Source: Tetragonia tetragonoides
Lineage: Eukaryota > Streptophyta > Magnoliopsida > Caryophyllales > Aizoaceae
Direction of reading: 5' to 3'
Length of the DNA stretch: 64,000 nucleotides
NCBI GenBank assembly: GCA_038025085.1
Contig: CM076140.1
Span: forward strand, 30,119,001 to 30,183,000
Below the pieces are notes generated by a model. That model made no database searches and was not told where the DNA came from. It saw only the letters and a program-made list of their open reading frames with translations. Positions 55,939 through 64,000 of this stretch are shown here, piece after piece (within the stretch, counting starts at the first letter, position 1; each line of letters opens with the position of its first letter). The translations under genes and the position numbers were made by a program.

Positions 55939-58900
55939 CTGGAAATTAAAAAATTCGCGCGTTTCGGGCGCGTTTCGAGTTTCTGTCTCAGCGTTTCGCG
56001 CGCGTTTCTTCGTCAATCCAGAGTTTCCCGTGCGTTTCGCCAAATGTCTAACGTTTCGGACGTTTCGAAAGCGTTTCGATCGCGTTTCGCGTTTCGAAAC
56101 GTTTCGGAAACGCGAAACGCGACCTGATTCACGTTTCGGTGCTTCATTGGGAATCAGACTCCAATGGAAAACGCCACAACCACCTGCCAACTAGCGAAAT
56201 GTTCTTAGACACCAACCGCCCGAAACCCAGACCCCCCTCAGACTTAGGTCTACAAACATGGTCCCATCTAACAAGGTGATCCCTCTTGCCCCCGTCCGCC
56301 CCATACCAAAGGAAATCCCGCATCACCCTCTCAATCCGTTTAGCAACGCTAACCGGAATCTCGAAGAGTGAAAGGTAATAGAGAGGAATACTGGCAAGAT
56401 AAGACTGTAGAATAGTAATCCTACTAATGTTGTATTCATAGCCATGATTCTTTAGTTGTCCTATGTAATTGATATATTTCATTACATTCACATTACCCCA
56501 TTGCCTTCAAAGAGGCTCCCGCCTAGGTAGGGTAAGGGGGGGTCGGTTGTACGCAGCCTTACCCCTATGAGAACAGAGCCTCACAGAGAGGTTTCCGTTT
56601 GACCCGAGATCCAAGGTGCAATGACTATCGGCAACTTCACAATACATAGGAAGTGCTGACAGTTTTATGAGCCATTTTGCTTTAGTCCATTATATTCCGA
56701 AGCCAGAAGGTACTAAAGCTTTTGGCTCCACTGGAAATGGTGGACATGATATATATCAATTACGCTATTATCAGTAATTGATATATATCGTTCATCCATT
56801 TTGATCAACACTAAGTGGCTCGCTTAGTTTTAAAAAGCGCGAAGCGCTTCGAGGCGATAAGGGTCTTCGGAGTTGGAGCGCAAGGCGCAAGGCGAAGGCG
56901 CACGCCTCACGTATGCGAGGCGCACTTTTTTTAAATACTTCAAAATTATTTTTATATTTTATTTTACACTCAAAACACATTAATGATATACTAGAATGCT
57001 TAAAGTCAAAATAGAAATAGAAAACAACTTGCTAAATATTATAGAAATTGAACAAATTAATGAGATTAGATGGAAAATTGAAGAAAATCAACATTTTGCG
57101 CTGAAGCGCCTCGCCTTGCGCCTCGTGCGCCTCAAGTGCGCCTCGCGCGCTTCAGGTGCGCCTCATGTACACTAGTGCACCTCAGGTGGTCTGAGGCGCT
57201 GAGGCTCTCGCCTCACGCTTAAGCGCGCCTCAGGCGCGCTTTTTAAAACTAAGGTGGCTCGTGACGACTATATGTTCATTATTTTGCTCGCTTGAAGACT
57301 TTGTGTCCAGAGGTCTGCTGCATTAGAAACTACTATGCCATTTTAATTGTTTATTTGGTCTGGTGTGGTTGTCAGGAAGAGTTAGACAATATGTGGCCAT
57401 TTTGATCTGTCTCCCCCATCTCCTATGCTTATAGTTGATTAAATTAGTGAAGAGTTGCCTAAATTGAAAACAGATTCTTTGGACACTTTTTCTGGAGCAT
57501 GTTTTCATCTAGTCAGATGCCTGTTCTTTAACCTCTTTTGATTTCCTCTATCACTGAGTATGTTCTCCTTCTGAGTTATATTATTTTTTAAAGAAAAATC
57601 CATTGGAGAAAGACATGGGGAGTCAAAAGTAAAATACTGGAAATCAATGTTCTTTTATTGTCTCGAAGTATAATGGTTTCTGCGGGAGTAGTCCTTCCCA
57701 GATGTTTTTCCTGGACAATGTGTGTGGGTCTCTATAACTGTTGGAAGGTATAGGGATATTATCTTTGTAAACTTGATCTCTGGAAGATTCCACTTCTCTG
57801 TGTCTAGATAAATTAGCCTAACATGCGTATTTCATTTCTGTATTATTGTCTAAGTACAATAAGCTTCTCAGTTGCGAAATACCTGCGTGGGTTTGCTGCA
57901 ATTTGGAGGGAAATTGCATAGACATCTGCAGTGTTGACTTTAGCAGTTCTACTGTTGAGATGGATGTATTTGAAGCAACAATTGATGAGGATGGAAGTAT
58001 TTCTTCTGATGGTTAGGCTTTCAATTTCTTCTATTTGTGTATTTCCTTGCATTATTTCCTGATGTTAGTGATGCTGTGCATATGTACTGATTACTAACCA
58101 GTGGTGCTTTAACCTATGCAGTATCTTCAAATTCTTTGACATATCATCTTCCCGGTTCTTCACTTAACGGCAGATGTTTTGTGAAGAGACGCTTGGGTAA
58201 GCGGTGGAAGAGAAGGCAATATTTACAGCAACGAGCTCGTCAAGAGCGACTGAATCATAGTAGGATGTGGAAAGTTGATGATCATGGTGATATGTTGGCT
58301 ATTACGTCTGGTGGAAAGTGCAAAGCTTGCAAACGACCTCTCCATGCCTCTGAATCTGTTTCTAGGTGTTCTTCAGAAATCACATGTGATGGAGATCAAA
58401 GCAAAACATCTCTCTGTGGGGATGATGAGGGCGGGGATTTGCTTGTTAGTGCTGAAGAAGATGATATGAGTTCAAAAAAGGAGGTTGATTTGGAGAACTG
58501 CAGTTGTTTTGATAGTGGGGCAAATTATGATGAAAGAGAAAGTGACCTTGATTGCTCCGATACTTCAACTTGTATAGCTAGTTTAGCTGAAAAGGAAGAA
58601 GAAATCTCTTCTTTACAGGTCTCGAAGAAATCTCCCCCAAAGTGTAAAAGGCAGTCAGATAGATTTCTTGATAATCCAAAGCCTAGAAAGTCTCGGAGAT
58701 CAATTGATGATCAACCAGATGTATCTCGCAAATATAATAATACGTCATTTTGTAGCATTAAGGATTGTCTACCGGATGGGTTCTATGATGCAGGGCGTGA
58801 TAGGCCTTTTATGTCGCTGGATGATTATGAGCAAAACTTGGACCTTTATTCTCGTGAAGTTATTCTACTGGACAGGTTGTTCCACAGATATAATTTTGTG

Positions 58901-61900
58901 TAAATTAAATTTAGAAGCTCTCTTTTTAGATACAATGGCATAGTGCTATTAAGCTGATAAGATTTGTGATTATCAATTCTGTTCCAGAAAAAGAGATGAA
59001 GAGCTAGATGCCATTTCATTGTCAGCTCAAGCAATGGTTTTGCGCTTGAAGAAGTTGACTGGTTCAAGGCGGAGAAGGGACCTGGCTGCTGATGATAACT
59101 TTTTGGTTGCCTCATGGCTTGCTCTTTTCGTATCAGATCATTTTGGCGGCAGTGATAGGAGCTGTTTTGTTGACAGGGTCCGGAAAGATGTTTCTGGCTC
59201 AAACTATCATAAGCCGTTTGTCTGCACCTGTGCTACGGGGAATAGTGAGACTAAGATGGATTCTTCAAAAAAGAGTCTACAAACTGCTGATGGTGCTGTT
59301 TTACGAGATATATGTGAGAACTCTCTTCAAGCCATCAAAGCAAGACACAATTCTGTGGTAGTGCCTATAGGGACTATGCAATTTGGTGTATGCAGACACA
59401 GGGCAGTTCTTCTGAAAGTAAGTCTTTCCATTGTATTTGTGTGAAATGAACTGTTTGGTTGTTTGTTAAAAATCTACGAATTGACCACTTGTGTACTTCA
59501 GTATTTATGTGATCGTATGGAACCGCCTGTGCCTTGTGAGTTGATTCGAGGTTATCTAGACTTTTCTTCACATGCCTGGAATGCAATCCTTGTCCAGAGG
59601 GGTGGATCATGGGTTCGCATGATAGTTGACGCTTGTCATCCACACGACATAAGAGAGGAGATGGACCCAGAGTACATGTGCAGGTGAATTAACTTTACCT
59701 TTTTTAATGTAACTATTGGGTTGTTTGCTATAACCCAGTTTATTATGAACTCTGAGTATAATAGCTTAGATGTTTCATGCAACATGCATTAGGTCTAATT
59801 GAGAGGAAACATGTTGTAGTGGTGTTCTTTATTTGTTTCGGATGCTGATGATCAGGCTTACCCCTTGCAGATATGTTCCTCTTGCTCGGATTAATTCCCC
59901 TGCACTAGCCTTAAGTGATCCTGCTGCTGTTTCCTGTTTCCCTTCTATCTCTGAATGTGAAGAAGTAGAGAAAGTTGCTTCAAGTTCTCTCATTTTATGC
60001 AAGGTTGGACCACTCGAAGCTGCTGCAAAGGTACGATACATAAAAGTTTATTTGTTCATCTTTTCTGTTGCTTACATAATAGATTCTGATGCGTATGGTT
60101 AGATAGAACTTATAGGATATCCATTTATTGAAGTATTCGATTTCTTTAATTGCCTATATACCTCATCCTTGCCCAGATCTCCATATGCCATAGAACAGAA
60201 TATGTGTTAGCCTTCCCCATTAATATGCCATCTGGTTTGAAACGCGACCGCCCATTTACCCCTGAAGCTCAAACACTGGGGCATTGCAAGGTGACATCAT
60301 TTGTCTTTTAGTGATCTGCTTTGAGAGCTTATACTTCGGAACAAATTCTGTCTTTCAATTTGTTTTGGTGAGACCTAATTTAACTCAACATTTTCCAGTA
60401 AGAAAGGACCCTTCAAAAAAAAAAAAACTCATCCCTTTTTAGAAAAAAAGTGATGTGTTAATGTGTCTAACAAAAAGTCACCCTCTTTCAGCAAAAACCC
60501 ACCCTTTTTTTGGGCGTGTATTACTGTTTGTTATATTAAGAACGACTTATGCAAGTCAACCTCATAAATACCAGTATATCTCAGTATCAATCATTGATTC
60601 ATTGGTGGTTTATATTTTTATTATTTTTGGTAACATTTTTAAAGCACTATCTCCATACCAACAGTTACGTTTAAACATTAGTCTGGCGACACACTTATGT
60701 ATATATTGAGAGTAGATTTCTTCACTCAGTTTGCGTTTAACCAATATGATGCTGGTTTCCTTGTGCATTCCCTTCAGTCTGCTGACTGTCACCAGTCAAG
60801 TTCAATTAGCCTATTACTGGGACCATGATTCTTTTCCTGTTAATACTCGGGTGGAATTAGTATCACTCCAATATCCATTCCGTGGATTTGATCTTTTTGT
60901 CATCCTTCCTGTGGATGAATGACGTGATATAACAGTAATGTGCGTACCCCTACACGTGCATTATCCTTGTCGTGAACTTATAATCGTCAAGCCAAGAAGG
61001 AGTTGTTCTAACAGAATTTAACTAACTCGTTTGGTTATGTTAAGCTCAGTTGTTTTATTAGATAAACAAATGTAAATGAGCCTGGACTGAGCTTGAGCTT
61101 AAGGTCAACAGTGTTTTCCACTTATACCCCTTTATGTGCTGCTTTTTGTCAAATTGTATCTTCTTTATTATTGTTTTTTCTTCATACTTTAAGATACTAT
61201 AAGCTTCCTTGCCAAGTTGCCATAGTGAGTATTCCTGACCCCCATATATGTTCCTTGGCATGATAAATTGATAATCAAACTCCCTGAAGTTATGGTACCT
61301 GAAGGGTGAGAATAATGCTTATTATTCTTCTGAAACTTCTCCTCAGACCCTTTTGTTTGTTTGTCTATTTTCTGGTGATTTAAATTATTTTTTTTGTTTA
61401 TTTATTTCTTCATTGATGTCGCAGGTCCGCAGTATGGAGGTGTCTGCAGCTTCATTAGGTGAAATCAAGAGTTTTGAGTATACCTGTTTAGGGGAAGTAA
61501 GAATTTTGGGTGTTGTAAGGGAACACCCATGCATAGTTGAGATCTATGGGCATAAGATTTCTACTGAATGGATTGGTGCTTCAGATGAAAAGCCTGAACA
61601 TCGCATGCTACGCTCTGCAATATTCATGGAGTATGTGAGAGGGGGTTCTCTGAAGGTAAACTCTTCTCTGCATGGTAACATTATGCAATGACTTCCTCTG
61701 TCTAGTTTGTCTTATCTGTGTCACTTTTCCACAGAATTACGTCGAGAAGTTGTTGAAAGCTGGTGAAAAGCATGTTCCTGTTCGTCTGGCATTATACATT
61801 TCCAGAGATGTTGCGTGTGCGCTGAAGGAGCTGCATGCTAAACACATTATACATCGTGATATTAAGAGTGAGAACATTTTATTTGATTTGGATCAGAAGA

Positions 61901-63414
61901 GAGCTGATGGGTCTCCTATTGTCAAGCTTTCTGACTTTGACAGAGCCGTTCCTCTTCGATCCCCCTTGCATACATGCTGTATTTCGCACACAGGGATACC
62001 TCCACCTGATATGTGTGTTGGTACACCGCACTGGATGGCTCCTGAGGTACTGCGGGCAATGCATCAACGCAGATCATATGGACTGGTGAGTGCGATGTCG
62101 AGCTTGTTGGTAGTTGTATGCTTGTGATTAAGCTGCATCATAGTGTGAGACATCATGATATGGACAATAAGTAACTATTTTAAATCTTGAGCTTAAAGTT
62201 CAGTGCAGTAAAGATGTGGAGCCTATTAGATCTGGTGGATAGTGACTAGTCCCGTCATTCCAGTTTTAAAATTTTCCTTTTTTTTTGTTTCTCCTTTTTT
62301 CTTTCCCGGGGGGGGGGGGGGGAGGGTTTCTTTTGAATCTGCAACCTTGTGAAATTACCGCAACATGTGGGTGGAGCAACTGGGTTGTTTGCTGCAGATG
62401 CTGAGACAATTTACTGCCCTAAAATTGATTGGGATCTCTGATGCTCAAAAAACTCTCATGAGGTCACGTTTCCTGTGTTAAAACATCGGAAACTCAAGGA
62501 AACTTAGGGGAACTTTTTAATTTACACATTATTTTTTCTCAATAATGACTTCTAAAATCCTTATAACACCTTTACTTCTATTAATTTCGTTAAATAATGC
62601 CCAAAGTAACTTTTATATGCAATTTATATGTATTGAAATTAATGATAGTCAACATAATGTTAGGTTTATAAGCAATCCATTCATTTATTTATTATTTTGT
62701 TCTCTCCTTTTGCCTACCCACGTTTCCTCTTTTTATTTAATTTTGTTTTCTTGAGAAAAGACGGTCCCGTTTCCGTGCTACATTGACTAGAATATTTAGA
62801 TGCTCCATTTTTTTTTCATCAATTTGATGCTCCAGTTTGGTTTAATGCTTGAACTGATAGCATAAGCCTACAATACTCCGCTTGAAATTAGATACAAGGA
62901 ACAAGTGATAGAATGCTGCTGTCCGCATGCAACTTTGTGAAGTTAATTGTTTCTTCTGCTGGGGTTCATGTTCTTGAATCCAGGTTGGGATTCCGGTTAA
63001 CTAATTCTTTGTGTTGGTTGGACATGGAAATATGTCAATCTGTTGCAACTGGTTTTATTAGTGAAATGCTTCTGTGTTTCTGGAAGAATTACAGTGCAAA
63101 AGAGCCTGTACTCATATGTGTCACGCGGTTCCATCCATGATATTTTATCAGGGAATGGGAGTGCTGGCATCCGGTTATTGCAATTGTTTAGCCTGTAGGT
63201 CTACCCAATTGAAAACACTTGTGTATAGTGTGCTGTGTAAAGTCTTTAGTCTGCTAAGCTCAATTGTAATGCTGTTGTACTTATAACTTAATTGGACGTT
63301 TTTTATTTGCAGGAAGTTGATATTTGGTCCTATGGATGCTTGCTTCTAGAATTGTTGACCTTACGGGTCCCGTATGCAGGGTTGCCATACTCTAAGATTC
63401 ATGATCTTCTACAC
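51072..63414 (+). CDS. LRR - EDR1-type domain - protein kinase, 3' end beyond the window
   Basis: Ten exons join in phase into 1055 codons: 51072-51604, 53090-53354, 57855-58011, 58122-58875, 58988-59417, 59502-59683, 59871-60030, 61425-61655, 61735-62085, 63313-63414; all introns are GT-AG. Domains: Pro-rich N-terminus (1-35), leucine-rich repeats (about 75-266), a basic cluster (K340-R350) and acidic Ser-rich linker (to about 565), EDR1-type papain/transglutaminase-like domain (about 570-800), protein kinase (from about 815). No signal peptide or membrane segment, so a cytosolic or nuclear protein. I recognise the order from Arabidopsis At1g04210; the EDR1 and kinase parts recall Raf-like MAP3Ks. 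The kinase has HRD (944-946) and APE (1006-1008) but DFD (971-973) in place of DFG. The first ATG follows the CT-rich leader. The end of the kinase lies outside the window. Confidence 0.9.
51605..53089 (+). other. Intron 1
   Basis: 1485 bp, GT-AG. Contains only short chance frames (for example 52470-52655). I see no repeat with termini and no gene. Confidence 0.8.
53090..53354 (+). CDS. Exon 2: regular leucine-rich repeats
   Basis: Codons 178-266. Four regular repeats of the intracellular plant type, including LEYLDLSFNKMKSLPKEI, LISLKVANNKLVEVPAGL and LENLDLSRNRITSLGLL. Ends in phase 0 at LNLQ. Confidence 0.9.
53355..53589 (+). other. Intron 2, left flank
   Basis: Ordinary intron sequence between the donor and the LINE 3' end. 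Nothing further recognised. Confidence 0.6.
53590..54667 (-). mobile_element. L1-type LINE, 3' part (with 54668-54675 as target-site copy)
   Basis: On the minus strand the frame 54532-53678 and sequence up to 54667 encode the C-terminal part of a plant LINE ORF2: VGNGQRVRFWEDVW, YIWKSKVPLKVRAFVW, then the zinc-binding RVT end (CVMCRHDCEDGCICL) and WWRCACMAILWCIWLERN. The first motif group is the reverse-transcriptase zinc-binding domain of plant L1 elements. The 3' end is taken near 53590, after an AATAAAATTTT sequence on the minus strand; the exact end is uncertain. The element continues beyond the hAT insertion at 56150. Confidence 0.8.
54827..55291 (-). pseudogene. BED zinc-finger N-terminus of a hAT transposase
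   Basis: From the ATG at 55291 the frame encodes a Ser/Thr-rich start, then WVYVKNFGRTGGKR and a BED-type finger (CLLCHGSYQG ... IRYHLLGIAGKGIGIC). One in-frame TAA at 55033-55031 separates it from MERLEEQVNKRQ and an acidic/basic tail ending at 54827. BED fingers bind the subterminal repeats in hAT systems. The catalytic hAT core is missing. Confidence 0.8.
55346..55812. repeat. Tandem repeats in the hAT 5' region
   Basis: A unit starting GAACATGAAGAAAAGAGAG recurs at 55346 and 55489 (period 143). A block AGAACATTAATCACARATCG recurs at about 55451 and 55627. Then a 29-bp unit (GATCGCCGGAGAAGAGAGAA...) repeats twice and a 22-bp unit with GATCGCCGGAATGAGCGCTT repeats twice, to about 55812. 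Confidence 0.85.
55864..55881 (-). promoter_or_regulatory. Telo-box-like motif
   Basis: AAACCCTAACCCTAACCC on the minus strand, upstream of the BED ORF. Such short telo-box runs occur in plant promoters and 5' UTRs. Too short to be a telomere relic. Confidence 0.4.
55903..55938. repeat. Poly(T) run
   Basis: About 36 consecutive T residues inside the hAT element. Confidence 0.9.
56150..56430 (-). mobile_element. L1-type LINE, upstream part (5' truncated)
   Basis: On the minus strand it encodes RITILQSYLASIPLYYL, LFEIPVSVAKRIERVMRDFLWYG, RWDHVCRPKSEGGLG, the end of LINE reverse transcriptase, and leads into the segment left of the hAT element. Similarity begins at about 56428; the RT core and ORF1 are absent, a usual 5' truncation. 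Confidence 0.8.
56505..56640 (+). mobile_element. Au-like SINE
   Basis: Contains GGGGTCGGTTGTACGCAGCC followed by TTACCCCT and GAGAGGTTTCCGTTTGACCC, the diagnostic tRNA-related blocks of plant Au-type SINEs. The limits are approximate. A 16-bp direct repeat GTAATTGATATATWTC lies outside it at 56465-56480 and 56774-56789 and could be a target duplication of a larger insertion. Confidence 0.65.
56748..56789. repeat. 16-bp perfect inverted repeat
   Basis: GATATATATCAATTAC (56748-56763) and GTAATTGATATATATC (56774-56789) with a 10-base loop. Confidence 0.9.
56823..57253. mobile_element. hAT MITE with GAGGCGC-type subterminal repeats
   Basis: 431 bp with an exact 8-bp duplication GTGGCTCG (56815-56822 and 57254-57261). 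Termini are inverted: CTTAGTTTTAAAAAGCGCG at the left and its complement at the right. Subterminal regions are filled with GAGGCGC/GCGCCTC words (56838-56932 and 57100-57240). The centre is AT-rich. No ORF. Confidence 0.9.
57262..57854 (+). other. Intron 2, right flank
   Basis: Ordinary AT-rich intron sequence up to the TAAG acceptor. No gene recognised. Confidence 0.7.
57855..58011 (+). CDS. Exon 3: end of the LRR region
   Basis: Codons 267-318 plus one base. Encodes YNKLLSCEIPAWVCCNLEG and an acidic Ser-rich end (FEATIDEDGSISSD). Both junctions keep the phase. The YNK..IPxWxCCN block follows the last LRR in the remembered Arabidopsis homologue. Confidence 0.85.
58122..58875 (+). CDS. Exon 4: basic cluster and acidic linker
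   Basis: Codons 319-569. A strongly basic stretch (KRRLGKRWKRRQ, 340-351) could act as a nuclear or nucleic-acid/membrane-contact signal. Two CxxC pairs and a Ser/Asp/Glu-rich segment follow, with a second basic patch (CKRQSDRFLDNPKPRKSRR). Ends in FMSLDDYEQNLDLYSREVIL, the start of the EDR1-type domain. Confidence 0.9.
58988..59417 (+). CDS. Exon 5: EDR1-type domain, first half
   Basis: Codons 570-713. Contains LVASWLALFVSDHFGGSDR and ends with QFGVCRHRAVLLK, which holds the candidate catalytic Cys705. The family is named after EDR1, a Raf-like MAP3K that restrains defence. Confidence 0.9.
59502..59683 (+). CDS. Exon 6: EDR1-type domain, second half
   Basis: Codons 714-773. Contains SSHAWNAIL (His737) and VRMIVDACHPHDIREE (Asp756), completing a Cys-His-Asp arrangement as in papain/transglutaminase-like folds. 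Confidence 0.9.
59871..60030 (+). CDS. Exon 7: end of the EDR1-type domain and kinase beta-3 region
   Basis: Codons 774-827. YVPLARINSPALAL closes the EDR1-type domain. The exon ends in KVGPLEAAAK, where AAAK (Lys827) takes the place of the kinase VAxK lysine. A standard GxGxxG loop is not present before it. Confidence 0.85.
60031..61424 (+). other. Intron 7
   Basis: 1394 bp, GT-AG. Has a poly(A) run near 60416-60426. Short frames only; I see no gene or element with clear termini. Confidence 0.75.
61425..61655 (+). CDS. Exon 8: kinase N-lobe
   Basis: Codons 828-904. Carries the alpha-C region (FEYTCLGEVRILGVVREHP, candidate Glu851) and the hinge (FMEYVRGGSL). Together with Lys827 the Lys-Glu pair appears kept. 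Confidence 0.9.
61735..62085 (+). CDS. Exon 9: kinase catalytic and activation loops
   Basis: Codons 905-1021. Catalytic loop HIIHRDIKSENILF is intact. The metal-binding motif reads LSDFDRAVP, so DFD not DFG. The activation segment ends GTPHWMAPEVLRAM. Confidence 0.9.
62086..63312 (+). other. Intron 9
   Basis: 1227 bp, GT-AG. Contains a run of about 14 G at 62309-62322. Short frames (62545-62754, 62913-63286) lack motifs. No gene recognised. Confidence 0.75.
63313..63414 (+). CDS. Exon 10: kinase C-lobe (last exon in the window)
   Basis: Codons 1022-1055. EVDIWSYGCLLLELLTLRV matches kinase subdomain IX, PYAGLPYSKIHDLLH subdomain X. The donor GTAAAC at 63415 continues into an intron; the remaining kinase residues are outside the window. 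Confidence 0.85.
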
Positions 63415-64000
63415 GTAAACTCTCTCTCTCTCTCTCTTTCTCTCTCTCCTCCCCCTATTTTTTCGCTTAGTTATGTGACGTTTGTGTGTGCCTGGAGTAG
63501 AGGGGAGGCAGGGGTACATGAAGAGTAGGATGGTAGTAGAGATAAGGGATCTGCCAGTCTACCCTTGATCATCTAGTGGATACAACTACAATATTTTTGT
63601 TGGCGAACAGTTTGTCCTTTTGATTTTCTCCAAAGCTCTCCCTCCTTTCCTGGAGTTGGGTAGTTTTAACTTTTAAGCTGTCATATGTGATGGATCTTAG
63701 TGTTTCTTCATGCTGTCCTCCATCAACTACTTGATCTAGCTTTTATTAAAGACCAATATCTAATTTTGTTTTTTAACTTTTAAGCTGTCATATGTGATGG
63801 ATCTTAGTGTCTCTTCATGCTGTCCTCCATCAACTACTTGATCTAGCTTTTATTAGAGAGCAATATCTAATTTGGTTTTTGCTGAAGGCTAAAAATGGCT
63901 AAGCAACAAGCATTGATAAATATTTTGAGATATGGTCATAAACACTAGAGAATGACGAGGATGTGGTGCATGGCGTACATGCATAATGCAGCTTGCTTAT
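63415..64000 (+). other. Start of intron 10
   Basis: Starts with a CT-rich microsatellite (63420-63450) and holds a 107-bp tandem duplication. No exon with a plausible kinase continuation was found up to 64000. Confidence 0.7.
63668..63881. repeat. 107-bp tandem duplication
   Basis: AACTTTTAAGCTGTCATATG starts at 63668 and again at 63775. The two copies differ by only a few bases (for example TTTCTT/TCTCTT), so the duplication is recent. Confidence 0.95.

Larger units (their letters stand above)
54676..56149 (-). mobile_element. hAT element inserted in the LINE
   Basis: 1474 bp, flanked by an exact 8-bp duplication GGAATCAG (54668-54675 and 56150-56157). Left terminus CAAGGTTGCACGGAAACG and right terminus (minus strand) CAATGAAGCACCGAAACG match 18 of 22 over the first 22 bases. 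Subterminal regions are packed with GAAACG words on the left (54686-54775) and CGTTTC words on the right (about 55955-56140). The LINE reading frame resumes on both sides. It encodes only a BED-finger N-terminus, not a full transposase, so it is non-autonomous. Confidence 0.9.

Noticed and set aside
58275..58469. Alternative-frame ORFs over exon 4 of the kinase gene
   Set aside because: Shadows of the real frame, which is phase-consistent with neighbouring exons.
62309..62322. Poly(G) run as a possible regulatory or G-quadruplex site
   Set aside because: Single homopolymer in an intron; could be partly a sequencing artefact and shows no spaced G-tracts.

Overview
The window is nuclear DNA of a flowering plant, most likely a eudicot. 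Signs of this are AT-rich non-coding DNA, a long gene with GT-AG introns, Ty3/gypsy retrotransposons of plant lineages (Tat/Athila-like and Del/Tekay-like chromoviruses), a plant L1 LINE, hAT and Mutator-like elements, and an Au-like SINE. I see no bacterial or organellar genes, rRNA, tRNA or CRISPR array. All assignments come from reading the sequence and remembered family motifs; no database search was run.

Bases 1-4193 are a mosaic: a minus-strand LTR with its primer-binding site (1-1981), an LTR fragment, a 185-bp tandem duplication, and an Athila-like gag fragment split by a short hAT MITE.

Bases 4194-50661 form one nested retrotransposon block. The outermost element (called C1 here) has its 5' LTR at 4194-5628 and a matching 3' LTR remnant at 50418-50661, only 410 bp upstream of the start codon of the resident gene. 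Inside it are: a degraded plus-strand chromovirus (A, 8446-24217) whose 5' LTR is split by a gag-only Tat-like copy (C2) and whose 3' LTR carries a Mutator-like element and a Copia-type solo LTR; a larger Tat-like element (C3, 25601-37714) with gag, protease and integrase remnants, no recognisable reverse transcriptase, and an intron-containing antisense gene for a plant mobile domain (PMD) protein; and a younger minus-strand chromovirus (B, about 37918-50308) with two similar LTRs of about 2.95 kb, a mildly damaged gag-pol and an extra ORF upstream of gag.

Bases 51072-64000 hold the one clear host gene: ten phase-consistent exons, 1055 codons, running off the right edge. It encodes a soluble protein with N-terminal leucine-rich repeats, a basic/acidic linker, an EDR1-type papain/transglutaminase-like domain and a C-terminal protein kinase, the architecture of Arabidopsis At1g04210. 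Intron 2 is swollen to 4.5 kb by a minus-strand LINE split by a hAT element, an Au-like SINE and a second hAT MITE.

The host gene is ordinary in itself. The most unusual item is the antisense PMD gene: because the retroelement RNA runs the other way, its introns can survive retrotransposition, and its 3' end overlaps the end of the integrase ORF.
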